Origin: Candidatus Obscuribacterales bacterium
GTDB taxonomy: Bacteria > Cyanobacteriota > Vampirovibrionia > Obscuribacterales > Obscuribacteraceae
Direction: 5' to 3'
DNA length: 64,000 bases
Assembly: GCA_020050835.1 (NCBI GenBank)
Contig: JAGVKB010000030.1
Coordinates: 1-64,000, forward strand
Below are positions 49,904 through 60,001 of this stretch, one piece after another. Position 1 is the stretch's first letter. Each line of letters begins with the position of its first letter. Under the pieces are notes generated by a model. That model made no database searches and was not told the DNA's origin. It worked only from the letters and a program-made list of their open reading frames with translations. Position numbers and translations under genes: made by a program.

Positions 49904-52669
49904 CTATGTGCTTTGGTACTTCTGCCGCAGACGCAATCCAAACTTGCGAGATTCATCCAGCAAGATAATCGCTGGAGTCCATGCCAATGCGAAGGTCCAT
50001 TCGATAATACTGACTGGCGCTGTATTGAACAGATTTTGAAGTACAGGCACATGCATTAATGCAAGTAGCAGCAGGAGCTCTGTTGCAATACCAATCAGAA
50101 CCAGGCGATTGCTGAACGGGCCGACAGTGAAAAGCGAAGCTCGTTCGGTGCGGCAGCAAAGTACGGCACCGATTTGCGCTGCGACGATACCCATAACTGT
50201 CATTGTGGTGGCCATCCTGTATCCATCACTGCCTGGAGCGGCAAGGGCAACTGATGGCCAGCCATGCAACAAGTTGGAGAAGAAATAGCAGGATAGTCCA
50301 GCCGTCGCTTCAATCAATCCATACCACAGCAGCGCGCGACAAAGCAGCTGCAGATCAAGCAGCGGCGCCTTCAGGCTTCTAGGCTTAGAACTCATTATGC
50401 CAGCCTCTGCAGCCTCTGTCCCCAGACCCAGAGCCGGCACCATGTCGGTGCCAAGATCTATCGACAGAACCTGCATTACAGTCAATGGCAGTGGAATGGC
50501 GCCACGTGAAAATAACGTTACAATGAACGGCAGCGCTTCGGCCATATTGCTGTTGAATACATAGATGGCAAACTTTCGTATGTTGGCGTAGACAGCACGT
50601 CCCAGCTCCACGGCGCTAACAATTGAGGCAAAGTTATCATCCGTCAGAATCATATCGGCAGACTCCTTCGCAACATCGCTGCCAGCTACCCCCATCGCAA
50701 TGCCAATATCGGCTTTGCGCAAAGCCGGAGCATCATTGACACCGTCTCCGGTGACTGCAACAATGTGCCCAAGATCCTGAAAAGCGCTTACAATATTTAG
50801 CTTATGCTCTGGTGCGACCCGTGCAAAGATCACGTCGCTCTCCAAGCATCTGTGCAATGTCACTTCGTCCATAGTATCCAATTCAGAGCCGTGGACTACT
50901 CTGCAGCCATTCGTTATGATACCGACATGCCTGGCAATGCTTTCGGCTGTCAGCCCGTCATCTCCGGTAATCATCACAATCTTGATCCCCGCCTGGTGGC
51001 ATTTCGCAACAGCCTCTGGGACACCCTCGTGCGGTGGATCTAGCATAGCTACAAGTCCGCGGAAAGTCAGATCTCGCTCTAAAACATGTGGAGTGAGCTC
51101 ACCAGAGTCGGTGGGAACAACGCGGTCGGCAAGAGCCAAAACGCGTAACCCCTGACGAGCATATCGGTCACTGGCAGTGATAATGAGGGCTCTGTCTGTA
51201 TCGTCAATCTGCCGCTTTCCATGATCGCCGTCGACGTCTATGCACCGAGAAATCACCTCCGCTGGCGCTCCCTTTAGGTAGAGCACCCGGGCCCCGTCAA
51301 CATCGTAGACAGCGCTCATGCGCTTGCGATGCGAGTCAAACGGAAATTCACATATCCGATGGGCGTGACCAAACGCTAAGCCTCCCTTTCGCGCGGCGAC
51401 AAGGAGCGCCCCTTCCGTGGGATCTCCCAGAACCGACCAGCCTGGCACATCCACGTGCGGCGGTATGAGCCGGGCGTTATTGCAACGTACGCCAGCAATC
51501 AGCAACTTCTCAAGCAAAGACTGGTTAACAGTTTTGAAACTGTGATCGTCCACTTGTTGAATTTCACCTTGAGGACAATAGCCAGTACCGCTCACGCAAT
51601 ACTCCCCGTCCCAGACCCAAATTCTCTCCACTGTCATCTGATTTTGAGTAATCGTTCCCGTCTTGTCGGTGCAAATGACACTTGTGCAACCTAGTGTCTC
51701 AACTGCGGATAGCCTCTTAACCAGCGCATTTCGCTTGGCCATTTCCTGTACCGCCAGGGCAAGCGCCAGGCTCACCGTCGGCAACATTCCTTCCGGCACG
51801 AATGCTACGATCATTCCCATGGCAAACACGAAGCCATCTGCTGGGTTGATGTGTGCGATAAAGACTGCCAGTAAAAAGAAAGCTGCTCCTATGCTCGTGG
51901 CAAGAAGAGTCACTGCTTTGGTTACCCGGGACATTTCCTTTTGCAGTGGGCTGGCGTCTTCTTTTATGCTCTGCGTAAGATGAGCAATTTTGCCGAAACG
52001 TGTGCCCATACCGGTTGCCAAAACGATCGCTCTGCACGTGCCGGATAGGACGCTTGTACCTGCATAGATTACATTCGTCAAGTTCTGGTGCTGGTGTTCA
52101 ACGGAAGATGACTCTAGATCAGCGGACTTTCTGACAGGGCGTGATTCGCCCGTCAATGTAGACTCATCCACGGAAAATGCGAAGGCACTGATAATTCGAG
52201 CATCTGCCGAAATGTGATCACCTTCCTCTAGGAATACAATGTCACCGGGAACAAGTTGCTCTGCTGGAATTCGCATCTCTTGTCCATCTCTAATTACATG
52301 AGCGTTCGGTGGAAGCAGTCCTAACAGAGCTGCAGTTGCCCTCTCTGCTCTGTACTCCTGCCAAAAGCTAAAACCGCCGTTGATTAGGTTGACCATCCAA
52401 ATTGCAACGCCCAACTGAGGCATTCGTGCCAAGAAGGCTATTCCGCCGCCAATCCACAAAAGCAAAGCCATCAAATGCGTGAAGTTTCCAAGAAACTCTT
52501 TGGCTAGCGAGCGCTCAGCGACTCGCTCGATTGTATTTGTTCCATACAGCTCGAGACGCTCCTGCGCCTCAATCTTTGTAAGACCATCCGCGCCAGTGTT
52601 CTGAGTTTCATAAACATCAGAACCTGATGCGCCTGGCGTGCGTCCATGTTGTTCGTGTATTTGCAACAT
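49904..52669 (-). CDS. P2-type cation-transporting ATPase
   Basis: The start at 52669 (MLQIHEQHGRTPG, about 921 residues) is the more likely of two in-frame ATGs. Domains in order are cation-ATPase N-domain (AQERLELYGTNTIE), actuator TGES, FVPEGMLPTVSLALALA in helix 4, DKTGT near residue 335, and [20 protein letters not shown] near 645, with C-terminal helices. The helix-4 sequence PEGML and the following AVQEMAKRNALVKRLSAVETLG resemble Na/K- and H/K-type as well as PacL-type pumps, so the cation is not settled. It is one of two P2 pumps in the stress island. Confidence 0.9.
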   Translation of the reverse strand: MLQIHEQHGRTPGASGSDVYETQNTGADGLTKIEAQERLELYGTNTIERVAERSLAKEFLGNFTHLMALLLWIGGGIAFLARMPQLGVAIWMVNLINGGFSFWQEYRAERATAALLGLLPPNAHVIRDGQEMRIPAEQLVPGDIVFLEEGDHISADARIISAFAFSVDESTLTGESRPVRKSADLESSSVEHQHQNLTNVIYAGTSVLSGTCRAIVLATGMGTRFGKIAHLTQSIKEDASPLQKEMSRVTKAVTLLATSIGAAFFLLAVFIAHINPADGFVFAMGMIVAFVPEGMLPTVSLALALAVQEMAKRNALVKRLSAVETLGCTSVICTDKTGTITQNQMTVERIWVWDGEYCVSGTGYCPQGEIQQVDDHSFKTVNQSLLEKLLIAGVRCNNARLIPPHVDVPGWSVLGDPTEGALLVAARKGGLAFGHAHRICEFPFDSHRKRMSAVYDVDGARVLYLKGAPAEVISRCIDVDGDHGKRQIDDTDRALIITASDRYARQGLRVLALADRVVPTDSGELTPHVLERDLTFRGLVAMLDPPHEGVPEAVAKCHQAGIKIVMITGDDGLTAESIARHVGIITNGCRVVHGSELDTMDEVTLHRCLESDVIFARVAPEHKLNIVSAFQDLGHIVAVTGDGVNDAPALRKADIGIAMGVAGSDVAKESADMILTDDNFASIVSAVELGRAVYANIRKFAIYVFNSNMAEALPFIVTLFSRGAIPLPLTVMQVLSIDLGTDMVPALGLGTEAAEAGIMSSKPRSLKAPLLDLQLLCRALLWYGLIEATAGLSCYFFSNLLHGWPSVALAAPGSDGYRMATTMTVMGIVAAQIGAVLCCRTERASLFTVGPFSNRLVLIGIATELLLLLALMHVPVLQNLFNTAPVSIIEWTFALAWTPAIILLDESRKFGLRLRQKYQST

Positions 52670-52917
52670 CAAGCACTCACAATAGCTCAGCGCGACCAAA
52701 GATTGTCTCGCCACCTAGCCTTACTCTACCGTTCTATCCAACGCCACACATCGCCCAATTGGCCGATCAACATTAATGTGCCCGCAGCTGCCCGACCCTT
52801 TATCCATCCATCAGGCTTCCTTCTAATGAAGATCATCCTTTCGAATCTTGTCGGACACTTAGCCGAATGCAAGAATTGATAAGACTTTGTCCAGGTCTTT
52901 CTCCCGGGAGGCGAGCC

Positions 52918-53196
52918 ATGATTGAAGGCATCTTGACCATTAATCTAGACCCGCCCTATTTATCATTCCATCCGAATGACAGCACTAGTTCTGCCTGTTT
53001 GCGCGAATGCGCAACCGCGGACATTTATGTAGCGCTTGGGGAATTGGCTCCCCTTCTCAACAGTGTCCACCAGCTTGACGATTGCGTCGTCCGGTTGCAG
53101 GGAAACTTTTCAAAAGGTAGACTGTCAAAATTAGGACTCCTGCGTGGGCACCTGGAGAGTCTATCAAGCCGCTTGTCGATCCAACTTGCCAATTGA
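52918..53196 (+). CDS. Small hypothetical protein, 92 aa
   Basis: ATG 52918 is preceded by GGGAGG at the right distance, so I prefer it to the longer frame from 52867. The product (MIEGILTINLDPPYLSFHP, then YVALGELAPLLNSVHQLDDCV, then LGLLRGHLESLSSRLS) is soluble and partly helical, with no recognised family. It is flanked by two divergently or convergently placed cation ATPase genes. Confidence 0.5.
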   Translation: MIEGILTINLDPPYLSFHPNDSTSSACLRECATADIYVALGELAPLLNSVHQLDDCVVRLQGNFSKGRLSKLGLLRGHLESLSSRLSIQLAN

Positions 53197-53224
53197 GCGG
53201 CTTACTATCGTCCCGTACAAGTAG

Positions 53225-53285
53225 GACTCTGAGTTAAGCTACCTGCGGTGCGACAGCAAATGCGTTTTTTGCTACCTTCAGAGTC
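53225..53285. repeat. 61-base inverted-repeat element
   Basis: GACTCTGA (53225-53232) and TCAGAGTC (53278-53285) form a perfect 8-bp stem, and inside it AGCAAA and TTTGCT can pair. The element lies between the 92-aa gene and the end of the leftward ATPase gene and may act as a terminator or structured RNA. A 54-codon rightward frame at 53295-53459 follows but lacks a ribosome site. Confidence 0.45.
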
Positions 53286-53446
53286 GTCTTCTGCATGGTC
53301 ATGACTTCCATCTTTGCCGACGAAGCTTTGTCTCAAGGCAAGGGTAAATCGCGATCTTCAGCCCAGAAGACCACGCACCGTCAGTTGAGCCGCAGCGAAA
53401 TCGGCAAGCGTGTATTCCTGGTCAATAATACTGAGCTTGCAGTCGC

Positions 53447-56179
53447 TCAGCCTTTCTGAACCCAGCGCAGGCGGAGAACAAAATCAGAAGCAAGCATTGA
53501 ACAAACGGACAGCACAATCACCAAAACGACTTCAGGTCCGTTGAGTGAGCTGGTTTTCAGAACAGACTGCAATCCTGGTGCATAAATGGCTGCCAGAAGC
53601 AACAAGCTAGAAATTGCTATGTTTATTGCCATCGGCCAGTTTATTCTTCCGGGCTTTTTCTCTGCCAAATGTCCACTATCTACCCGTGACCAGGACAGAG
53701 CTTGAAACAGAAGAGCGAGCGAGAGGGTGCCAAAGCCGATTGTGGTTGTCTTGTCCGTAGCCAACCCGAATACTGATTGCAGCTGTAGAGAGCACAGTAC
53801 CGCTATCGCTACAATCAGGCTCCGAATTAGGATCTGCTGCTTTGTCTCCGCACTCAGCAATTGCTCGGATCGCCCTCGCGGGGGGCTGTCCATCACCTTA
53901 CTATCGCCACGCTGCAGTACTATCCCCAGTCCAGGGAAGACATGCATGATCAAGTTCAACCATAGCAATTGCAACGGAGAAAGGGCCAAGCCCATGCCGA
54001 ATATGACAGCACCGGCTACACACATCACAGATGCCAATCCTGCAGTTAGCAGATAAGCGATGGACTTGCGAATGTTGGCATAAATGATGCGGCCTTGCCG
54101 TATTGCTTTGACAATGGTGGCAAAGTTATCATCCGTTATCACCATGCTCGAAGCCTCGCGGGCAAGGGCAGTGCCACTTCGTCCCATGGCAATGCCGATG
54201 TTCGCCTGCCGCAGAGCCGGTGCATCATTGACACCGTCGCCGGTCATAGCCACAATCTCACCATCGGACTGCAGTCCTTTTACAACCGCCAGCTTCATTT
54301 CCGGTGTCACCCTTGCCAACACCGTTGCGTCTCTGAGCGCCAGGCGCAGCTCTGCATCGTTCATCTTACTCAGCTCGCTGCCCGTTAGTACAGCATCACC
54401 GGTTGTGCCCGGACTCAGAATCTTAAGATCCTCTGCCACGGCCTTAGCTGTGGTAGGTTGATCTCCTGTAACCATGATTACTTTGATGCCGGCATTTCTA
54501 CAGTTTTCAATCGCTCCCTCAACTCCGTTTCGAGGACGGTCTGACATCCCTACCAAACCCAGTAGGGTCAGGTCCTTTTCGATCATTTCTGCCTCTAGCT
54601 CCGCAGGAATTGAATCTAGCTCTCTGCAAGCAACGGCTAGCACTCGGAGTCCATGCTGAGCGAGCTCTTCGTTCTTGTTCCGAAACCACTCCCGCTCACT
54701 GACCGTAAGTTTCCGGTCACCATTCAGCGCGTGAACATACAAAGACCTGCTGAGGACGGATTCTGGAGACCCCTTCACATAAAGAACCAGCCGGCCATCC
54801 GGTCTTTGATGAACTGTACTCATTCTCTTGCGTGCTAAGTCAAACGGTATCTCACCAATTCGCGGATAAGAGCCACCAAGTTGCTGATGATTGAGTCCTA
54901 CTTTGCCGGCAGCCGCTATCAAAGCTCCTTCGGTCGGATCACCGTGTACGTGCCAGCCAGTTTCTCCGCTGTGTTTCTCAATTTTGGCATCATTGCAAAG
55001 TGCGCCGGCTCTGAGCAATTCGACAAGTACGCTATCTTCAAGAGCGCACACCGGATTGCCAAGCTCGGAAACTTCTCCCACCGGCTCATAACCAGTGCCC
55101 GAGATCTTCAGGTGTCTATTGTTGCAAGCAAGATCGGTGACCACCATCTGATTCTCGGTGAGGGTGCCAGTTTTGTCACTGCAGATCACAGTGGTGCACC
55201 CGAGCGTCTCCACAGCAGCAAGCTGTCGCATGAGAGTTCGGGCATGCACCATACGCTGCGTACCCACCGCCAGGGCCAAGGTCGCTACGACCGGCATTCC
55301 TTCCGGTATCGCTGCAACTGCTAGCGCTATTGCAGTCTGAATCATTAGCCATGTATCTTCCCTTTGCCAGATACCGACAGCAGCCAATGCTGCACACAGA
55401 ACTACGACTAGAATGGTTAGTTGTTTGCCGAGCTCCTCAAGCCGCTCTTCCAATGGCGTTCTTCCGAATACCGACTCTGTGAGCAGTTGCCCGAGATGCC
55501 CCAATTGTGTGTGATCGCCAGTAGCCACAACCACGCCACGTCCGCGACCAGCCAATACCAGAGTTCCCTGTAAAGCCATCAATATCGCTCCGGTATCGCC
55601 ATCGATACTGCTGGCAGACTTGTACACCGGCACACTTTCACCTGACATAGACGACTCATCAACGCTCAGCCCGGAAGCGTCGATCAGACGCAAATCGGCG
55701 GGCACACGTGCACCGGCATCCAAAATAACAATATCTCCAGGAACTAGCTGATGGCCAGGGACCTCTCGCTCGTAACCGGCTCGAAGAATACGCGCCGTCG
55801 GTCCCGCCAGGGCTTCCAATTGCTCGAGCGATATCTTCGCTTTCCACTCTGTAAAGAAGCCTATCACCGCATTGATGACGACAGCAATCGCAATGCCAGC
55901 AGCTTGAATTACTTCATGCGAGGCATACGATATGCCGGCTGCAACAATCAGTAGTATCACTACTGTACCTTGAAACTGCCTCACAAGAATGGTCAATGCG
56001 CCCTGTGTCTTGCGTGCCTTCATTCGGTTCGCCCCAAACTGCTTCAGGCGCTGGGCTGCTGTTTCTTCGCTCAAACCTGAGTGTGGATCGACGCAATAAT
56101 GCTGGAGGACACTGTCCAGCGACTCCATCTCAAACCTTTCGTCAATCTGGTTTGATGACACCAATGAGCTTGCAGCCAT
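53447..56179 (-). CDS. P2A-type cation ATPase (Ca-type)
   Basis: The start ATG 56179 (910 residues) follows AAGGAG. The pump has the N-domain ([17 protein letters not shown]), TGD/SGES (SMSGES), [22 protein letters not shown] in helix 4, [11 protein letters not shown] near residue 335 and [20 protein letters not shown] near 650. PEGMP and the overall pattern fit SERCA/PMR1-like and PacL Ca/Mn pumps and the mycobacterial CtpF. It is the second P2 pump in this island; CtpF is a member of the DosR hypoxia regulon. Confidence 0.9.
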   Translation of the reverse strand: MAASSLVSSNQIDERFEMESLDSVLQHYCVDPHSGLSEETAAQRLKQFGANRMKARKTQGALTILVRQFQGTVVILLIVAAGISYASHEVIQAAGIAIAVVINAVIGFFTEWKAKISLEQLEALAGPTARILRAGYEREVPGHQLVPGDIVILDAGARVPADLRLIDASGLSVDESSMSGESVPVYKSASSIDGDTGAILMALQGTLVLAGRGRGVVVATGDHTQLGHLGQLLTESVFGRTPLEERLEELGKQLTILVVVLCAALAAVGIWQREDTWLMIQTAIALAVAAIPEGMPVVATLALAVGTQRMVHARTLMRQLAAVETLGCTTVICSDKTGTLTENQMVVTDLACNNRHLKISGTGYEPVGEVSELGNPVCALEDSVLVELLRAGALCNDAKIEKHSGETGWHVHGDPTEGALIAAAGKVGLNHQQLGGSYPRIGEIPFDLARKRMSTVHQRPDGRLVLYVKGSPESVLSRSLYVHALNGDRKLTVSEREWFRNKNEELAQHGLRVLAVACRELDSIPAELEAEMIEKDLTLLGLVGMSDRPRNGVEGAIENCRNAGIKVIMVTGDQPTTAKAVAEDLKILSPGTTGDAVLTGSELSKMNDAELRLALRDATVLARVTPEMKLAVVKGLQSDGEIVAMTGDGVNDAPALRQANIGIAMGRSGTALAREASSMVITDDNFATIVKAIRQGRIIYANIRKSIAYLLTAGLASVMCVAGAVIFGMGLALSPLQLLWLNLIMHVFPGLGIVLQRGDSKVMDSPPRGRSEQLLSAETKQQILIRSLIVAIAVLCSLQLQSVFGLATDKTTTIGFGTLSLALLFQALSWSRVDSGHLAEKKPGRINWPMAINIAISSLLLLAAIYAPGLQSVLKTSSLNGPEVVLVIVLSVCSMLASDFVLRLRWVQKG

Positions 56180-56362
56180 GACAACACTCCTTTCTAGCCT
56201 CAATACTATTATTCGAAGCTAGAGCTGGTTTGTAATCGACCTTCTGAATGGTCTTTTGCTATCTTACGAAGCACCTGGTTGCGACTAACCCACACCGCTA
56301 ACACTTTCATGCTGCGGCAGTCCAAGCAAGGATCAGCCTCCCAGTGGATATTGCAATCATCA

Positions 56363-56866
56363 CTACGGCTGAAGCTCTACAGAATCCGCAACTTCCTGTT
56401 GGTCGGCCTCTGCTTTCAAATGCTGTGACTGGGGTCTCACGACCAGGACCGAGCATGGTGCAGCGGAACAAACTGCTTGAGAGACGCTGCCTAGCAACAG
56501 TCGCTTGATGCCACGGCGTCCATGCGAGCCGACAACAATGAAGTCTGCAGGCCACGACGTAGCAAACTCTATGATTTCTTCTTTGGGAAAGCCTTCAACG
56601 ACTTGTTCCTTTACAGAGACAGCAGGATAGCTTTGCCGAAGCTTCTGTGCGATTGTCTTCACAAGCGCTGCGCCCTCAACTTTCGCCTTGTCGTTGATTT
56701 CCGCCAGCAAGGCTGATGGCAGGATACTCATATAGCTTCCCACCAACAAAGGCTCGACGACGTAGAGTACGCTGAAAGAGACCCGGTTATCCCAGTTATG
56801 CCTGAAGACGAAATTCAGCACGGCGTCGGCAAAAGGACTTTCATCGATGGCTAACAAAACGTTCAT
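56363..56866 (-). CDS. Universal stress protein, single domain
   Basis: The start ATG 56866 (167 residues, MNVLLAIDESPFADAVLNF) fits the family. The nucleotide-binding signature is near the end of the domain: VVGSHGRRGIKRLLLGSVSQAVCSAAPCSVLVV, the G-x2-G-x9-G-S form that binds ATP. A charged C-terminal extension follows. It is probably upregulated under energy or oxygen stress, and its neighbour is the Ca-type ATPase gene. Confidence 0.9.
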   Translation of the reverse strand: MNVLLAIDESPFADAVLNFVFRHNWDNRVSFSVLYVVEPLLVGSYMSILPSALLAEINDKAKVEGAALVKTIAQKLRQSYPAVSVKEQVVEGFPKEEIIEFATSWPADFIVVGSHGRRGIKRLLLGSVSQAVCSAAPCSVLVVRPQSQHLKAEADQQEVADSVELQP

Positions 56867-57146
56867 AACTGGACCTCGGCAGGATAAATGCGCCACCTGT
56901 GCCAACCACAGTAGGCACTCTGTATGGAAAAGATTATCGCTCAGCGATGATACCATGTCTAACACCGTACGATTGATTCCGCCTCGTTTCCTGGAGCCAT
57001 CTATAGCCTCCGTAGAGTTCAACTCCCAGGCGCCCGACACGTCAAGTCAGTCGATAGGCTGACGCGAATCCACCGTAAGAGCGTGGCTTTCACTGCTGTG
57101 ACTGACTAGACTGGTTGCATCGACAAAGTTCTACGGAGATGCCGCC

Positions 57147-57725
57147 ATGACCAACAAAGCACAAGAGACCGATCCAGACTGTCTCAGCCCCGATCGATGC
57201 GGCTTCCAACCCAGCTACGCCGGGGGCGGTAATAAAGCCGAAATAACAAACCAGTGCCGGTGTGCACCAAGCGCTTCTTCTCAGCAGTGCTACTGCCTCA
57301 CCTTGAACGAACCCGGGCTGCGGAATTCCTTCAGCCATCGACCACAGCGAACTGGGCTCGTTGCCTATGTGCGAGTCACTGACGATGAATTAGATGCCCA
57401 GAAGCAGTTAGAAGTTATACAGCAATACTGCTTTGAGCACGGTTATCGCATCGCCAGAGCATTTAAGGATAAGGGAAAGCCATCATTTGGATTGGCCGAG
57501 GCTCTGGAAGCCTTGCCTCAAGTCGATGGCTTGATTGCCGTTGACTTGAATCGCTTTGTGGAGCATCAAGATGATCGCCTCCGTGATCTGAGACCATTCA
57601 TTCATCACTTCTTCTGCCACACAAACAAGCATTTGATAGCGGTCGAGGAAGGAATTGATACCCGGGCAACAGCCCGGCAAAGATCGGCCATAGAGATAAT
57701 CAATCAGGTTCGAGACATGCCGTGA
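57147..57725 (+). CDS. Serine-recombinase-like protein lacking the catalytic Ser
   Basis: This 192-residue protein has a Cys/Pro-rich N-terminal ~65 residues of unknown type, then a resolvase N-terminal-like fold: GLVAYVRVTDDELDAQKQLEVIQQYCFEHGY, DKGKPSFGLAEALEALPQVDGLIAVDLNRFVEHQD, and AVEEGIDTRATARQRSAIEI. In active serine recombinases the first motif reads Y-x-R-V-S; here Thr replaces Ser. There is no C-terminal DNA-binding domain. It may be a regulatory or dead derivative. It sits among stress genes and not in an obvious mobile element. Confidence 0.65.
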   Translation: MTNKAQETDPDCLSPDRCGFQPSYAGGGNKAEITNQCRCAPSASSQQCYCLTLNEPGLRNSFSHRPQRTGLVAYVRVTDDELDAQKQLEVIQQYCFEHGYRIARAFKDKGKPSFGLAEALEALPQVDGLIAVDLNRFVEHQDDRLRDLRPFIHHFFCHTNKHLIAVEEGIDTRATARQRSAIEIINQVRDMP

Positions 57726-57854
57726 AGCGGTTTCTGCTCTTGATAAAAGTTACTCATCCCAAAGAATGATGTTTGCTTGCTGCAATGCTGCCATCATTCA
57801 ATGTAGGCTCTCATGCCCAATTCCCAGATACTAGAAGAGATTGAATGAGAAGTT

Positions 57855-58259
57855 ATGTCCCTCCGGTATCCAATCCCCAGGTTACTTATTCTCGACCTGT
57901 TATCCAACCAGAAATACAGCGTGTCCGAAGCAATAGCGAAGAGTGCCTGTCAATATGGACTCATTGCACCCGAGCATGTCTGTGATTTGCTGGTTGAAGC
58001 AAATGGGCAGTGCACATGCATGCCTACTGCCAAAAACGTCCTATTCAAGCACTTTGAGTGCAAAGACAGGCAAACAGGTGTTCCGCCTGTCAATGTAAAC
58101 GATGTTTGGTCAGAGGTTGAGCGCTTGGTCGACGCCTACCAAGGATGTAATTCCAGCGCCGCCCGAGAATGTGGCAATCAGGCCCAGCAGCATAATTGCG
58201 CAAGGCTTGCGCCGGCGGTTTTTGATTATCTGCTTCAGCAACTTAGTCGATATCCGTAG
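57855..58259 (+). CDS. Hypothetical protein, 134 aa
   Basis: This soluble protein contains about seven cysteines in its middle part, including NGQCTCMPTAKN, FECKD and GCNSSAARECGN. No recognised fold or motif. It lies between the recombinase-like gene and the 3' end of the histidine kinase gene, converging on the latter with 15 bases between. Possibly cotranscribed with 57147-57725. Confidence 0.5.
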   Translation: MSLRYPIPRLLILDLLSNQKYSVSEAIAKSACQYGLIAPEHVCDLLVEANGQCTCMPTAKNVLFKHFECKDRQTGVPPVNVNDVWSEVERLVDAYQGCNSSAARECGNQAQQHNCARLAPAVFDYLLQQLSRYP

Positions 58260-58274
58260 TCGCTGCATGAGCCA

Positions 58275-59870
58275 TCACAGTTCAATATAGAATGTGCTGC
58301 CATGCCCGACGCTACTCTCGCACCATATCTTGCCACCGTGAGCTTCCACTATCCGCCGGCACAAATACAACCCCAAGCCGGTGCTGGCATAGTATCGACC
58401 AGTTGACCCCGCTTGCCAAAACCGCTGAAACAGCTTCGGTTTATTCTCCTCCGGGATGCCCTTCCCGGTGTCAGCGACGCTGATGCTTGTTGTCTCGCCT
58501 GCCTGCTCCATGGTGACCGTAATCGATCCTCCAGTTGGTGTGAACTTCAATGAGTTGTCGACAAGGTTCTGGATGACTCTTCTGATCTCATCCTTGTCAC
58601 AAGAGATATCTTTTGCATTACCTGGGAGTAGTGCCTTCAACTCGACACCTTTATGATGTGCCAATGGCATTATCTCGGCCACCATCTGAGTGATGATCGC
58701 GGCGAGATTGCAGCTTTTCATGTGCAAATCCTTGACACCACTATCAAATCGATAAACATCCAGCAATGTCTGAACCAGGCTGTATAGCGCACTGTTGCTC
58801 TGAAGAACAGTCTCGAGAATCTCCTTTTGAGAGTCGGGGACGACGCCAAAATCTCCCTCCAATAGATATTTGATAGCGCGATTTGTTGCCAGCACCGGCG
58901 TCTTAAGATCGTGGGTCAATGTCGCAACAAAGTCTTCGCGCTGCTGCTGCAATAACACCCTGTCTGAGGCGTTGGCAAACATCGCCACCAGCCCCGTTAT
59001 CTTGCCCGAATCATCCTTTACCGGCCACGCTGCCCAATCCCAGTACGAATTCTCGCCAGTGCCTGACTTCGAGAGATTAAGCCTGTCGGCAGATTGCCGG
59101 CATGGTTGACCGTTACGCAATATCTCTTGAAAGAACTCTCGGTTGAGAGCAGGAGCCAGCTCAAACAATGACTTGCCGACCGCATCTTTACGGCTCGCTA
59201 ATTCCAGGATGGATACCAACTCTTCACTGCATTGCAAGCAAACAAAATCCTGACTCAATGTCACAATGCCGATTGGCGCGCCTTCCAGGATACCTTTTAT
59301 CACCCGTTGCTCGGTCTGAAGTTCATGGATCACATCACGGTGTTTCCGAATAGCTAGCTCCTTGGCACCAATATAGCTCTCGATTGCCAACCCCATGTCG
59401 AAATACACGATTTTTTGCAGCGACAATAAGGTTTCAGAGAGCCGCTTGTTATCACCGCTTAAGCGCTTGACCAACATAGGTATGATCAGTGCCAGAATGC
59501 GGTTATATGCCCCGATGTACCATTTCGGATCAAGCTCGATGCGATGATGTGTGGAGCCAATCCGCAGCCTGTCCCGCACATAGTCTTCATCATAGTCTCC
59601 CTGAGTCAGTCGCAGAAAATATGCTTTCTGAGCAGACTTAGCTCGACTTAGAGTCTCATCGTCTGGAAAGAAACCGCGCGTCTCTTCAAACGCCAGAAAA
59701 TGCGCGTACATCGAGTCCATCATTTCATCGACATGCTCGCTCACTATGCCGTCGATCTCTTCCTTGATGATTGCCTCGTCGCGCTCACCAAATTCAAGCC
59801 ACGCCTTTCTAAGGACAACCTCAAGGTCATTAACAACTCCGCTTCCAGTTTCATTCTCACTATCGGTCAT
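58275..59870 (-). CDS. Globin-coupled sensor histidine kinase
   Basis: The start ATG 59870 (531 residues, MTDSENETGSG) follows GAGGGAAG. Residues about 20-180 form a protoglobin/globin-coupled-sensor domain with candidate proximal His in RIGSTHHRIELDPKWYIGAYNRI near residue 108. A PAS domain (about 200-310) follows. HisKA has the phospho-His in THDLKTPVLA near 320, and the HATPase has N-box DNSLKF near 440 and DTGKGIP/GLGLYLC. There are no membrane segments, so it is a soluble O2 or NO sensor. It is divergent from its probable partner, the NarL-type regulator at 60002. Confidence 0.9.
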   Translation of the reverse strand: MTDSENETGSGVVNDLEVVLRKAWLEFGERDEAIIKEEIDGIVSEHVDEMMDSMYAHFLAFEETRGFFPDDETLSRAKSAQKAYFLRLTQGDYDEDYVRDRLRIGSTHHRIELDPKWYIGAYNRILALIIPMLVKRLSGDNKRLSETLLSLQKIVYFDMGLAIESYIGAKELAIRKHRDVIHELQTEQRVIKGILEGAPIGIVTLSQDFVCLQCSEELVSILELASRKDAVGKSLFELAPALNREFFQEILRNGQPCRQSADRLNLSKSGTGENSYWDWAAWPVKDDSGKITGLVAMFANASDRVLLQQQREDFVATLTHDLKTPVLATNRAIKYLLEGDFGVVPDSQKEILETVLQSNSALYSLVQTLLDVYRFDSGVKDLHMKSCNLAAIITQMVAEIMPLAHHKGVELKALLPGNAKDISCDKDEIRRVIQNLVDNSLKFTPTGGSITVTMEQAGETTSISVADTGKGIPEENKPKLFQRFWQAGSTGRYYASTGLGLYLCRRIVEAHGGKIWCESSVGHGSTFYIEL

Positions 59871-59907
59871 GCTTCCCTCGTTACTTGCATCCCTCTTGGA
59901 CCCCTCA

Positions 59908-59929
59908 ACTTGCCACCGGGATGACAAGT
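59908..59929. promoter_or_regulatory. Inverted repeat between kinase and response-regulator genes
   Basis: ACTTGCCA and TGACAAGT are inverted repeats (7 of 8) around CCGGGA, located 38 bases upstream of the kinase start and 73 bases upstream of the regulator start. It could be an autoregulatory site of the NarL-type regulator. Confidence 0.45.
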
Positions 59930-60001
59930 GCCAACGCTCATTTCGGCAGAGTTCACCATATCAGCATATAATTAACAAATTCACCTCAGCTTACCAAGAC
60001 C

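Noticed and set aside
56307-56555. 82-residue minus-strand frame beside the Usp gene
   Set aside because: It is an alternative frame of the Usp C-terminus with no independent signals.
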